Assembly (NCBI GenBank): GCA_049517655.1
Contig: JBEKRQ010000003.1
Span: forward strand, 186,001-250,000
Source: UBA11358 sp049517655
Lineage (GTDB): Bacteria; Verrucomicrobiota; Verrucomicrobiia; Limisphaerales; UBA11358
Direction of reading: 5' to 3'
DNA length: 64,000 nucleotides
Shown here: positions 52,408 through 59,837 of the stretch, piece after piece
How the letters are laid out: each line of letters begins with the position of its first letter
Position numbering within the stretch: the stretch's first letter is position 1
Notes under the pieces: generated by a model
What the model saw: only the letters and a program-made list of their open reading frames with translations
Databases searched by the model: none
What the model was told of the DNA's origin: nothing
Translations under genes and position numbers: made by a program

Positions 52408-53094
52408 ATGCCACGCGAAACATCCATAACCAAGGTCGTGCGACTGGAAAAAATCATCGCCGTGCTGGACAGGACTTATCCCGAAGCAAAGTGTGAGTTG
52501 CGTCACTCGAAACCGCTCGAATTGCTCATCGCCACGATCCTTTCGGCGCAATGCACCGACAAACGCGTCAACATTGTCGCAAAAGAGTTGTTCGAAAAAT
52601 ATCGCTCGGCAGCGGATTACGCGAACGCCTCGCTTGCGGAACTTGAGCAGGCCATCAAGACAACGGGCTTTTTTCGGAACAAGGCGAAGAACATCCAGGC
52701 GTGCTGCCGCAAACTTGTCGAGCGTCACGCTGGCGAAGTGCCGCGCACGATGGAGGAATTGACGCAACTCGACGGCGTCGGACGCAAGACCGCCAACGTC
52801 GTTCTCGGTAATGCCTTCGGCATCAACGCAGGCGTCGTCGTGGACACGCACGTCGCGCGGTTATCGCAGCGGCTCGGCCTAACGAAGCAGAAAACGCCGG
52901 AAAAAATCGAGCAGGAGTTGATGGCGCTCGTGCCGCGGAAGCAATGGACATTGTTCAGTCACTGGTTGATTTGGCACGGTCGCCGCCGTTGCAACGCGCG
53001 CAAACCGGATTGTTCTAACTGCGAGATCCAAAAACTTTGCCCGAAGGTTGACGTTGAAAACTTCACCACCAAGACACAAAGGCACAAAAAATAA
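52408..53094 (+). CDS. nth: Endonuclease III (DNA glycosylase/AP lyase)
   Basis: A 228-residue base-excision enzyme acting on oxidised pyrimidines. Motifs: LIATILSAQCTDKRVN, the helix-hairpin-helix LDGVGRKTANVVLGNAFG with catalytic Lys, the VDTHVARLSQRLGL Asp, and the four-cysteine iron-sulfur loop CNARKPDCSNCEIQKLC. The tail NFTTKTQRHKK after the cluster is translated from a dispersed repeat and is not part of the conserved fold. ATG 52408 lies in a region that is itself spacer/repeat; the first conserved residues are at LEKIIAVLDRTYPE. The gene is bounded by matching palindromes at 52335-52398 and 53065-53132, so expression signals are unclear. Confidence 0.92.
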   Translation: MPRETSITKVVRLEKIIAVLDRTYPEAKCELRHSKPLELLIATILSAQCTDKRVNIVAKELFEKYRSAADYANASLAELEQAIKTTGFFRNKAKNIQACCRKLVERHAGEVPRTMEELTQLDGVGRKTANVVLGNAFGINAGVVVDTHVARLSQRLGLTKQKTPEKIEQELMALVPRKQWTLFSHWLIWHGRRRCNARKPDCSNCEIQKLCPKVDVENFTTKTQRHKK

Positions 53095-53132
53095 GTTTTA
53101 CAAAAACTTCGTGTCTTAGTGTCTTTGTGGTT
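53065..53132 (+). repeat. Palindromic dispersed repeat (CACAAAG type), overlapping nth 3' end
   Basis: The left arm (53065-53089) reads ACCAAGACACAAAGGCAC in its core, the right arm (53108-53132) GTGTCTTAGTGTCTTTGTGG, together forming an imperfect hairpin. The left arm provides the last codons and stop of nth, and the right arm ends just before the next gene's ATG. Confidence 0.7.
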
Positions 53133-53133
53133 T

Positions 53134-53871
53134 ATGAACCCTTGGTTTTTTCTTCAATCCGGCGCGTGTCCTGCCGCATTTAACATGGCACTGGACGAAG
53201 CGTTGCTGGAAGCGTCGGCTCATATTGGCAAACCAGTACTGCGATTTTATGGCTGGACGGAACCGGCGGCAACATTCGGCTATTTTCAGAAATATGCGGA
53301 CGTTGAACGCGTGACGTTTCTGCGTCCACTGATTCGCCGCCCCACCGGCGGCGGCATTGTGCCACACAACGTGGATTGGACTTACAGCTTAACGTTTCCG
53401 CCAAGTCATGAATGGCATTTCTTCAAAGCGGAGGAAAGTTACCGGCGCGTTCATGAATGGATTCAGTCCGCGTTTGCGAAATTGAACATCGCAACGGAAC
53501 TTGCACTACGCTCCCAGAAATTCGCAACCCGCAACTCGCTTCGGCGTAGCCTCTGGCGAAGCCTGGGTCCGAAATCCGAAATTGGCCAATGTTTCATCGG
53601 TTACACAAAATTTGATTTGCTTTGGAACGGGGAAAAAATCGCGGGCGCAGCGCAACGCCGGAACAAGCTGGGTTTGCTGATTCAAGGTTCAGTGCAGTTA
53701 CCGCCGGTTTCGCCGTCGCGAGCGGATTGGGGAAAAGCCATGGTCGAAACCGCGCGGCGGGACTTTGACGTCGCATGGACGAAATTTTCGCCGGACGCGA
53801 AGTTACGCAGCCGCGTGGATGAACTTGTCTGTGAAAAGTATTCGCAGGAAACCTACAATCGCAAACGCTGA
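53134..53871 (+). CDS. Lipoate-protein ligase-like (BPL/LplA) protein with an in-frame repeat insertion
   Basis: The protein of about 245 residues belongs to the biotin/lipoate attachment family: FNMALDEALLEAS, RFYGWTEPAATFGYFQ, the RRPTGGGIVPHNVDWTYSL loop and the Lys of KIAGAAQRRNKLGLLIQGS are as expected. It would attach lipoate or octanoate to carrier proteins. Between NIATEL and GQCFIGYTKF lies a segment of about 25 residues with SLRRSLWRSLGPKSE, which matches DNA of repeat character (53503-53584). This probably loops out in place of a short link. ATG 53134 is right after the upstream repeat, so no ribosome site is visible. Function depends on the insertion being tolerated. Confidence 0.78.
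   Translation: MNPWFFLQSGACPAAFNMALDEALLEASAHIGKPVLRFYGWTEPAATFGYFQKYADVERVTFLRPLIRRPTGGGIVPHNVDWTYSLTFPPSHEWHFFKAEESYRRVHEWIQSAFAKLNIATELALRSQKFATRNSLRRSLWRSLGPKSEIGQCFIGYTKFDLLWNGEKIAGAAQRRNKLGLLIQGSVQLPPVSPSRADWGKAMVETARRDFDVAWTKFSPDAKLRSRVDELVCEKYSQETYNRKR
53503..53584 (+). repeat. Repeat-like insertion inside the lipoate-ligase-like gene
   Basis: Bases 53518-53580 contain filler of the type AGAAATTCGCAACCCGC and TCCGAAATCCGAAATTGG around CTTCGGCGTAGCCTCTGGCG, an imperfect palindrome common in intergenic DNA of such genomes. Here it is read in frame. Confidence 0.5.
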
Positions 53872-53877
53872 ACCGGA

Positions 53878-54537
53878 TTACGGAATCCAAACCAGTTCGG
53901 GGTTGTTGGTGAGACCTTTGTTGTGTTTGAAATCCCAATACGCTTTGTTGTTGAACCGCGCAACGTGGCCATCGAGAAAAACGAACTGGGCACCGTGATT
54001 GTGCAGATTGGAATGAACATTGTCCCATTCTGCGACGGGACCAACCTTACCGTTGTCAAAGAGCCAGACTGTGACAGATGGGTGCGGAATTGAAACAAGT
54101 CTGACTTGATTGCCTGTGCCGGTGCCTGTGCCATTCACATTTTTATTAAGGCAATAATGAAAAAGGTTTGTGCCAGTGCTGCGCCGGGTATTGGCTGGAC
54201 AAATCCAGATGGAATGTCCCAGAGGAGCACTTGGGTTTGTGTGCCATGGCATTTCATAATACGGCGGCAAACCTATTTCTTTGGGCAAATCAATATACCA
54301 GCCGCTATTAGTCCACCAAGCGCCACCAGAGGAGCCGTTCTTCGGCAGATGATCGCCGTTGTCTGCTGCATAAAGTTGCGTCGCTATTCCCCATTGCTTG
54401 AGATTGTTTCGGCACTCAATGGCTTGCGCCGATGTTTTGACCCGACTGATTGCAGACAACAACAGCGCGGCAAGAATGGCAATAATCGCAATCGTCACCA
54501 GCAATTCGATGAGTGTGAACGCGCGGGTTCGCAACAT
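53878..54537 (-). CDS. Pseudopilin with type IV prepilin N-terminus and H-X9-DG motif
   Basis: This 219-residue protein begins RAFTLIELLVTIAIIAILAA, the prepilin-peptidase signal (cleavage before Phe, with Glu5), and continues as LLLSAISRVK. The globular part has CRNNLKQWG and the C-terminal signature HNHGAQFVFLDGHVARF, the H-X9-DG pattern shared by a large planctomycete/verrucomicrobial pseudopilin group. It should be processed by a prepilin peptidase and inserted in a pseudopilus or inner membrane. No other pilus gene is beside it. It converges on the lipoate-ligase-like gene with six bases between stops. Confidence 0.87.
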   Translation of the reverse strand: MLRTRAFTLIELLVTIAIIAILAALLLSAISRVKTSAQAIECRNNLKQWGIATQLYAADNGDHLPKNGSSGGAWWTNSGWYIDLPKEIGLPPYYEMPWHTNPSAPLGHSIWICPANTRRSTGTNLFHYCLNKNVNGTGTGTGNQVRLVSIPHPSVTVWLFDNGKVGPVAEWDNVHSNLHNHGAQFVFLDGHVARFNNKAYWDFKHNKGLTNNPELVWIP

Positions 54538-54668
54538 AATTTATCATCCAACGCTTCTGGATTAACAAGGGTGATAGAGCAAACGACGAACCCGCATCCA
54601 GTAAAACTTATTCACCACAAACAACGCCGCGTTGCCTGCCGTCGCGACAACGGTTAACTTCTTGGCGC

Positions 54669-55349
54669 ATGGTGCGACTCGTTTTGTTCGACATTGACGG
54701 CACACTCGTCCATACTGGTGGTGCGGGCATAAAAGCGTTTGCGAAAACGTTTGCCACGGAATTCAACGCCCCGGATGGCGTCGAAAAAATCCATTTCCCC
54801 GGCCGCACCGATATGAGTCTCGTGCGCGAATTTTTTGGTTTTCATAACATCGCCGCCACGTCGGAAAATTTCCGGCGATTTTTTGAGCGTTACGTTTTCT
54901 GGCTCGACCACATTGTCGCGCAAAGCAAAAGCGGGCCGTGCGAAGGCGTGCTGGAGTTTTTAGACGGGCTGCAGACGTTGTCGCAGCCGCCGTTGCTTGG
55001 CTTGGTCACCGGCAACATTCGTCTTGGCGCGGAAATCAAACTGCGGCGCTTTGGCCTTTGGGACGTCTTTCAGATCGGCGCGTTTGCCGACGACAGCGAA
55101 GATCGCAATCAGATCGCCGCCATCGCGCGCGAACGCGGCAGCCGCGTACTGGGAGAAGAATTGCGCGGCGACCAGATCGTCGTCGTAGGCGACACAACGC
55201 ATGACATTCGCTGCGCGCAGGCCATTGGCGCAAAAGTGCTCGCCATGGCCACCGGCGGAGCGGAGCTGGACGAATTAAAACGGCATCGGCCTGACTGGGT
55301 AGTCGAAGATTTGACGTGCGTGACTGCGCGGGAAGTTTGCCCAAGGTAG
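54669..55349 (+). CDS. HAD-family hydrolase (phosphoglycolate phosphatase-like)
   Basis: A 226-residue HAD hydrolase with the nucleophile motif LFDIDGTLVHTGGAG, a helical cap (residues about 20-90), the Thr/Ser motif in LGLVTGNIRLGAE, a Lys in AEIKLRRFGL and the acidic motif VVVGDTTHDIRCAQAIG. The nearest well-known relatives dephosphorylate 2-phosphoglycolate, but other phosphate esters are equally possible. The stop codon TAG lies inside a palindromic repeat (55345-55420). It is divergent from the pseudopilin gene. Confidence 0.87.
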   Translation: MVRLVLFDIDGTLVHTGGAGIKAFAKTFATEFNAPDGVEKIHFPGRTDMSLVREFFGFHNIAATSENFRRFFERYVFWLDHIVAQSKSGPCEGVLEFLDGLQTLSQPPLLGLVTGNIRLGAEIKLRRFGLWDVFQIGAFADDSEDRNQIAAIARERGSRVLGEELRGDQIVVVGDTTHDIRCAQAIGAKVLAMATGGAELDELKRHRPDWVVEDLTCVTAREVCPR

Positions 55350-55420
55350 GGCGCGCTCTCCGCAGCGTGCCGGTCGAAGTTCGACTTCCCATTCGGCTGG
55401 CTCGGAGAGCCAGCCCTACC
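55345..55420 (+). repeat. GGTAGGGC...GCCCTACC palindrome between converging genes
   Basis: Outer arms 55345-55352 and 55413-55420 are perfect complements, and inside is a perfect 9-base stem with a GGA loop at 55395-55415. It lies between converging genes, supplies the HAD gene's TAG and may act as a two-way terminator. Confidence 0.65.
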
Positions 55421-55425
55421 TTTTG

Positions 55426-55650
55426 TCAATGCCCGTGGCAATGGCCACCACAACAACCTCTGCCGCCATTTCTACTTCCACACGACGGTGCGTCACCGTT
55501 GCCGGCATTGGCAGAAGCAAAGACGGAAAGTTTCTTGGTCAGCCTGGTCGAGCCACAGTGCGGGCAAGCCGTGCCTTTCCAATGGCTGGAGCGGACGAGG
55601 ATTTCGCTGTCGCGCTCGCACTTCCGGCAATGGAATTCATAAATCGGCAT
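55426..55650 (-). CDS. FmdB-type zinc ribbon protein with His/Cys-rich tail
   Basis: The 74-residue product starts PIYEFHCRKCERDSEILVRS and has a second pair ACPHCGSTRLTKKLSVF, so the zinc ribbon is complete with two CxxC sites, unlike the homologue at 49327. The C-terminus GRGCCGGHCHGH is rich in Cys and His and could bind another metal. ATG 55650 gives the usual MPIYEF start; 55671 would add seven residues. The gene faces the HAD hydrolase tail to tail across a palindromic repeat. Its role is unknown beyond metal binding. Confidence 0.8.
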   Translation of the reverse strand: MPIYEFHCRKCERDSEILVRSSHWKGTACPHCGSTRLTKKLSVFASANAGNGDAPSCGSRNGGRGCCGGHCHGH

Positions 55651-55741
55651 GACCATAAAATAACCGGCCATGGGAAAATCTCAAGGGCGGGCACAACGGG
55701 TTTAGTCTTTTCTTTTCGGCGCCGAAGTTTAGTTTTATGCC

Positions 55742-56308
55742 ATGACACAATTGCAACGAGCGATTGAGGATTCTGTCGCAACGCTTCGCGGATTGGTTGG
55801 TTTGGAAGAACCGCTGAATCGCGCGGTGAAAATGGTTCTGCATTGTTTGACTTCCGGCCACAAGCTGCTCGTCTGCGGCAACGGCGGCAGCGCATCGGAC
55901 GCCACCCATCTGGCCACGGAATTTCTCTGCCGCTTTGTGGAAGACCGGCGGCCATATCCCGCCATTTCACTGACGGCCAACGGCGAATACATGACCACGG
56001 TCTGCAACGATTACGGTGCTGATGAAATTTTTGCGCGGCAGGTTTGGGGCCTGGGCGAAAAGGGAGACGTGCTGATTGCGTTCACGACCAGCGGCAAATC
56101 AAAAAACATTTTACGCGCACTTGAAGAAGCCAAGAGCAGGGGAATTGATAGCATTTGTTTCCTTGGCCGCAACGGCGGGTTCACGAAAGGCGTGGCGACG
56201 CTGGATTTGCTCGTGCCGGGCGACAACACCGCGCGCATCCAGGAAGCACACAAGCTGCTTTTTCACGTGCTGTGCGAAATGGCGGAAGAAAAATTGCCCA
56301 AGAAATGA
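55742..56308 (+). CDS. gmhA: Phosphoheptose isomerase (SIS domain)
   Basis: A 188-residue isomerase converting sedoheptulose 7-phosphate to D-glycero-D-manno-heptose 7-phosphate for LPS core. Motifs: KLLVCGNGGSASDATHLATE, then TTVCNDYGADEIFARQV, GDVLIAFTTSGKSKNILRAL and the end motif IQEAHKLLFHVLCE. Length and order match GmhA. The heptosyltransferase-like gene at 11323 would use the end product, so this genome likely builds heptose-containing LPS. The stop codon is just before a repeat (56307-56337) that introduces the following small gene. No other heptose gene is close. Confidence 0.87.
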   Translation: MTQLQRAIEDSVATLRGLVGLEEPLNRAVKMVLHCLTSGHKLLVCGNGGSASDATHLATEFLCRFVEDRRPYPAISLTANGEYMTTVCNDYGADEIFARQVWGLGEKGDVLIAFTTSGKSKNILRALEEAKSRGIDSICFLGRNGGFTKGVATLDLLVPGDNTARIQEAHKLLFHVLCEMAEEKLPKK

Positions 56309-56337
56309 AGAAGGAAGAATGCAGAATGAAGAAAAAG
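56307..56337 (+). repeat. Left inverted repeat flanking the four-helix-bundle gene
   Basis: GAAGGAAGAATGCAGAATGA and following bases correspond inversely to 56675-56706 (shared core CAGAATGAAGAA). It directly follows gmhA and supplies the start codon region of the next ORF. Confidence 0.6.
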
Positions 56338-56609
56338 ATTTGGCGCTCCGCACGAAGCACTTTGCGCGGCGCATAATTCACCTGTTCGTCTCGTTACCGA
56401 AGGAAACTCTGGCACAAGTTCTCGGCAAGCAAGTACTTCGCGCCGGCACATCAGTCGGAGCAAATTATCGCGAGGCAAACCGTGCACGGTCAAAGGCGGA
56501 ATTTATCTCGAAGATTGGTGACTGTTTGAAAGAAGCCGATGAAACTGTTTACTGGCTTGAACTTCTGGCGGACGAAAAAATTATGTCCCAAACCCGGCTG
56601 TTACCTTAG
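56319..56609 (+). CDS. Four-helix-bundle (S23/IVP-type) protein, apparently shortened by an in-frame TAG
   Basis: The 96-residue product MQNEEKDLALRTKHFARRII shows the family core SLPKETLAQVLGKQVLRAGT, VGANYREANRARSKAEFIS and KEADETVYWLELL of small helical-bundle proteins first seen encoded in 23S rRNA intervening sequences. The role of free-standing copies is unknown; they may bind RNA or act as small multimers. After the TAG at 56607 the frame continues as LQEANELVAILAQYQ for 33 codons, resembling the usual last helix, so the gene probably has a nonsense mutation. It is flanked by inverted repeats (56307-56337 and 56675-56706) like a dispersed cassette. Confidence 0.68.
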   Translation: MQNEEKDLALRTKHFARRIIHLFVSLPKETLAQVLGKQVLRAGTSVGANYREANRARSKAEFISKIGDCLKEADETVYWLELLADEKIMSQTRLLP

Positions 56610-56674
56610 CTGCAAGAAGCAAATGAGCTTGTTGCCATCCTTGCACAATATCAAAACACGCCCGTGGCGACTGA

Positions 56675-56704
56675 TTTCTGCATTCTTCATTCTGCCTTCT
56701 GCCT

Positions 56705-56706
<2 letters not shown>
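56675..56706 (+). repeat. Right inverted repeat flanking the four-helix-bundle gene
   Basis: TTTCTGCATTCTTCATTCTG and the following bases form the inverted counterpart of 56307-56337. It touches the end of the thioredoxin-like gene. Confidence 0.6.
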
Positions 56707-57280
<574 letters not shown>

Positions 57281-57413
57281 GCGTGAATTATTCAGTCCAA
57301 AGCCCAAAGTTCAAAGTCCAAAGTTGTCGGCAGGGACGCTTGCCCCACCGGCAACACGCCCGAAGTTTAAGTTTGTTTCCCGACGCTTGTAGGGTTTTCA
57401 TTGGTGTGAACGT

Positions 57414-57947
57414 GTGAAAAACATCGTTTATTTCGACCTGGAGACGCAAAAATCCGCCGAGGAAGTCGGCGGCTGGGACAACATCAATCACATGGGAATG
57501 AGCGTGGGCGTAACGTTCGGCACGGCGCGCGGTGATTACAAAATCTACGGCGAAAAGCAGGTGGACGATTTGATCAAAGATTTGCAGCGCGCTGATCTCG
57601 TGGTGGGTTTCAATATTTTGCGGTTCGATTACGAAGTGTTACACGACTACACGTCGTTTGATTTAAGACAGCTTCCGACGCTGGACATGATGGTGGAATT
57701 GCAAAACACGCTGAACCACCGGCTCTCGCTCGACTCGATTGCGACGGCGACGTTCGGCGTGGAAAAAACGGCGGAGGGAATGCAGGCCATCCGCTGGTTC
57801 AAGGACGGCAAGCTCGCTGAAATTGCGGAGTATTGCTGTTATGACGTGAAATTGACCAAGCTCGTTCACGAATACGGCCAGCGCCATAAACAACTGCATT
57901 ACCACAACCGCTTCGGTAAAAAGATGACCGTGCCGGTGAGCTGGTGA
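57414..57947 (+). CDS. DEDD-type RNase H-like exonuclease (YprB-like)
   Basis: A 177-residue nuclease-fold protein. It begins KNIVYFDLETQKSAEEVGGW (metal-binding DxE), then DLVVGFNILRFDYEVL (second motif), LPTLDMMVELQN and LAEIAEYCCYDVKLTKLVHE with the last Tyr-Asp pair, the DEDDy pattern. It should cleave or trim nucleic acid; substrate unknown. GTG at 57414 is the only start giving this N-terminus. It lies 52 bases before hom and could share a transcript with it, though no functional relation is evident. Confidence 0.8.
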   Translation: MKNIVYFDLETQKSAEEVGGWDNINHMGMSVGVTFGTARGDYKIYGEKQVDDLIKDLQRADLVVGFNILRFDYEVLHDYTSFDLRQLPTLDMMVELQNTLNHRLSLDSIATATFGVEKTAEGMQAIRWFKDGKLAEIAEYCCYDVKLTKLVHEYGQRHKQLHYHNRFGKKMTVPVSW

Positions 57948-57999
57948 GTTTAGAATTAAATTGTCCCCGCGCTTTTTTCGCGGCAATCTCAATGTCCTT

Positions 58000-59304
58000 A
58001 TGCAGCAGGTGAACCTAGGCATGATTGGCGGCGGCACAGTGGGCAGCGGCGTGTTTCACGCGCTCCAGCTCAACGGTGGGCTCATGGCTTCGCGCATTGG
58101 CGTGAAGGTCGCTGTCCGCAAAGTCGCAGTCGAAGCGTTTGACGAGCCGCGCCCCTATAAAATCCCGCGTTCGGTGATGACGACCAATTGGCGGAGCGTC
58201 GTCAACGATCCACAGGTGGACATCGTCGCCGAATTCGTCGGCGGCACAACCATTGCCAAAACGATGATTCTTGCCGCGCTGAAACTTGGCAAGCCGGTCA
58301 TCACGGCGAACAAAGCGTTGTTGTCCGCGCACGGCGAGGAGCTTTTTGCCGCGGCGAAGAAATACGGCGCGAATCTTTATTACGAGGCCAGTGTTTGCGG
58401 CGGCATTCCGATCATCAAATCGCTCCGCGAAGGCTTTGTCGGCAATCGCATCAACGCGCTTTACGGCATCATCAACGGCACCTGCAATTACATTCTCACC
58501 CGGATGAAACTTGAAGGCGCGGATTTTGCCACCATGCTCAAGGAAGCGCAGGCTCATGGTTACGCCGAAACACCGCCCGACCTCGACATTGACGGCTGGG
58601 ATGCGCAACACAAGATCGGCATCCTCGCCTCGCTTGCGCACGGTTTTTGGGTGAATCCGAAAAAAGTTTACGTCCAGGGCATCCGGCACGTGAGCGCGCT
58701 TGACATTAAATTTGCAGGCGAACTTGGCTACACCGTCAAACTGCTTGGCATCGTTAAAAAATTGGGGAGTGGCTGTCGCGTGCAAGTGTCCGTGTATCCG
58801 ACGCTGATTCCCAGCTCTCACGTTCTGGCGGGTGTAAATCACGAATTCAATGCTGTGTTTGTGCGCGGCGACATCGTCGGTGATACGCTGTTTTACGGGC
58901 GCGGCGCGGGCAAGAACGCCACCGCCAGCGCGGTCTTGAGTGACCTGGCAGACGCGGCGCTGGATTTGAAATTCGGCACGAAATATCGCGTGCCGCCGTT
59001 CGTGCCGCACGAATGTGACGGCGCGGTCGTGCCGATTGAGGATGTTGTGTCGCGGTATTTCGTCCGACTCAACGTCGTTGACCGTCCGGGCACGCTGGCA
59101 AAAATTGCGGCGATTTTTGGCGCGGCGAAGATCGGCATTTCATCCGTGATTCAGCCCGAAGGCCACGAAGGCGAAAGCGTCCCGCTGATTTTCATGATTC
59201 ACGATGCGAAGAACGGTGTAATGATGAAAGCGCTTGGTAAGATCGGCAAATTGCCGGTCGTCAAAAGCAAACCCGTGATGCTTCGTGTGGAAAATTTTGA
59301 GTAA
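58000..59304 (+). CDS. hom: Homoserine dehydrogenase with C-terminal ACT domain
   Basis: A 434-residue NAD(P)-dependent enzyme reducing aspartate semialdehyde to homoserine. The Rossmann loop NLGMIGGGTVGSGVF, the VITANKALLSAHGEELF and YYEASVCGGIPIIKSLREG motifs, and NGTCNYILTRM match the family; the Lys in FAGELGYTVKLLGIVKKL region and GRGAGKNATASAV follow. A C-terminal ACT domain (RLNVVDRPGTLAKIAAIFG) suggests threonine feedback. ATG 58000 is chosen because the family starts near VNLGMIG. It begins the threonine cluster hom, thrC, lysC. A GxxExxY cassette now separates hom and thrC. A small CCGCG/CGCGG hairpin lies just upstream, of unknown meaning. Confidence 0.93.
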   Translation: MQQVNLGMIGGGTVGSGVFHALQLNGGLMASRIGVKVAVRKVAVEAFDEPRPYKIPRSVMTTNWRSVVNDPQVDIVAEFVGGTTIAKTMILAALKLGKPVITANKALLSAHGEELFAAAKKYGANLYYEASVCGGIPIIKSLREGFVGNRINALYGIINGTCNYILTRMKLEGADFATMLKEAQAHGYAETPPDLDIDGWDAQHKIGILASLAHGFWVNPKKVYVQGIRHVSALDIKFAGELGYTVKLLGIVKKLGSGCRVQVSVYPTLIPSSHVLAGVNHEFNAVFVRGDIVGDTLFYGRGAGKNATASAVLSDLADAALDLKFGTKYRVPPFVPHECDGAVVPIEDVVSRYFVRLNVVDRPGTLAKIAAIFGAAKIGISSVIQPEGHEGESVPLIFMIHDAKNGVMMKALGKIGKLPVVKSKPVMLRVENFE

Positions 59305-59308
59305 TTCA

Positions 59309-59339
59309 TTTCGCGCGAAGACCGCGAAGGTGGCGAAGG
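59309..59339 (+). repeat. Left inverted repeat of the GxxExxY cassette
   Basis: Thirty-one bases, including TCGCGCGAAG and CGCGAAGGTGGCGAAGG, match the reverse complement of 59800-59830 at 25 of 31 positions. Confidence 0.75.
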
Positions 59340-59346
59340 AACTTAT

Positions 59347-59835
59347 TTGAATCAGAATTCGACAATAGTCACCGAAAAAGAAATCGGGAAAACCATCCTC
59401 GATTCCGCCTTCAAAATCCACACCGTCCTTGGGCCGGGATTGCTTGAATCTGTTTATGAAGCTGCGCTGACCATTGAACTGACGAAACACGGTTTGAATG
59501 TGGAACGGCAAAGAACAATTTCCGTGGTATATGAAGGTCATCCCCTTGACGTGGCCTTTCGGGCAGACTTGGTTGTGAACAATCTGGTTTTGGTTGAACT
59601 AAAATCCGTGGAAGCCGTCACGCCACTTTTCAAAAAAACCGTGACGAATTATCTCAAATTGATTCCGCTGCGTCTGGGATTTCTCATCAATTTCAACGAA
59701 GCCCATTTGAAGAATGGAATCACCCGTGTCACAAATGGCCTCGAAGGAAAAGAATTTTTTAGCCGCACAAATCAACCGTTTGATGTTGATTTAAAAAAAC
59801 CTTCGCTCACTTCGCGCCCTTCGCGCGACATTTGA
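59347..59835 (+). CDS. GxxExxY protein (PD-(D/E)XK-like fold)
   Basis: This 162-residue protein carries the name-giving motif GPGLLESVYEAAL near residues 31-43, preceded by GKTILDSAFKIHTVL and followed by NLVLVELKSVEAVT (the ELK of a PD-(D/E)XK-like core) and NYLKLIPLRLGFLINFNE. The family is widespread in environmental bacteria; function is not established. The start is a TTG at 59347 with AAGGA in front. The last residues (SLTSRPSRDI) come from the right repeat. It interrupts the hom-thrC gene order as a 522-base unit with inverted ends, and overlaps slightly with alternative starts of thrC. Confidence 0.82.
   Translation: MNQNSTIVTEKEIGKTILDSAFKIHTVLGPGLLESVYEAALTIELTKHGLNVERQRTISVVYEGHPLDVAFRADLVVNNLVLVELKSVEAVTPLFKKTVTNYLKLIPLRLGFLINFNEAHLKNGITRVTNGLEGKEFFSRTNQPFDVDLKKPSLTSRPSRDI
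59800..59830 (+). repeat. Right inverted repeat of the GxxExxY cassette
   Basis: CCTTCGCTCACTTCGCGCCC onward pairs with 59309-59339 (25/31). It is within the last codons of the GxxExxY gene and ends 8 bases before the thrC ATG. Confidence 0.75.
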
Positions 59836-59837
59836 AC

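Noticed and set aside
53010..53040. Possible additional zinc-finger gene from the Cys cluster
   Set aside because: It is the iron-sulfur loop of nth.
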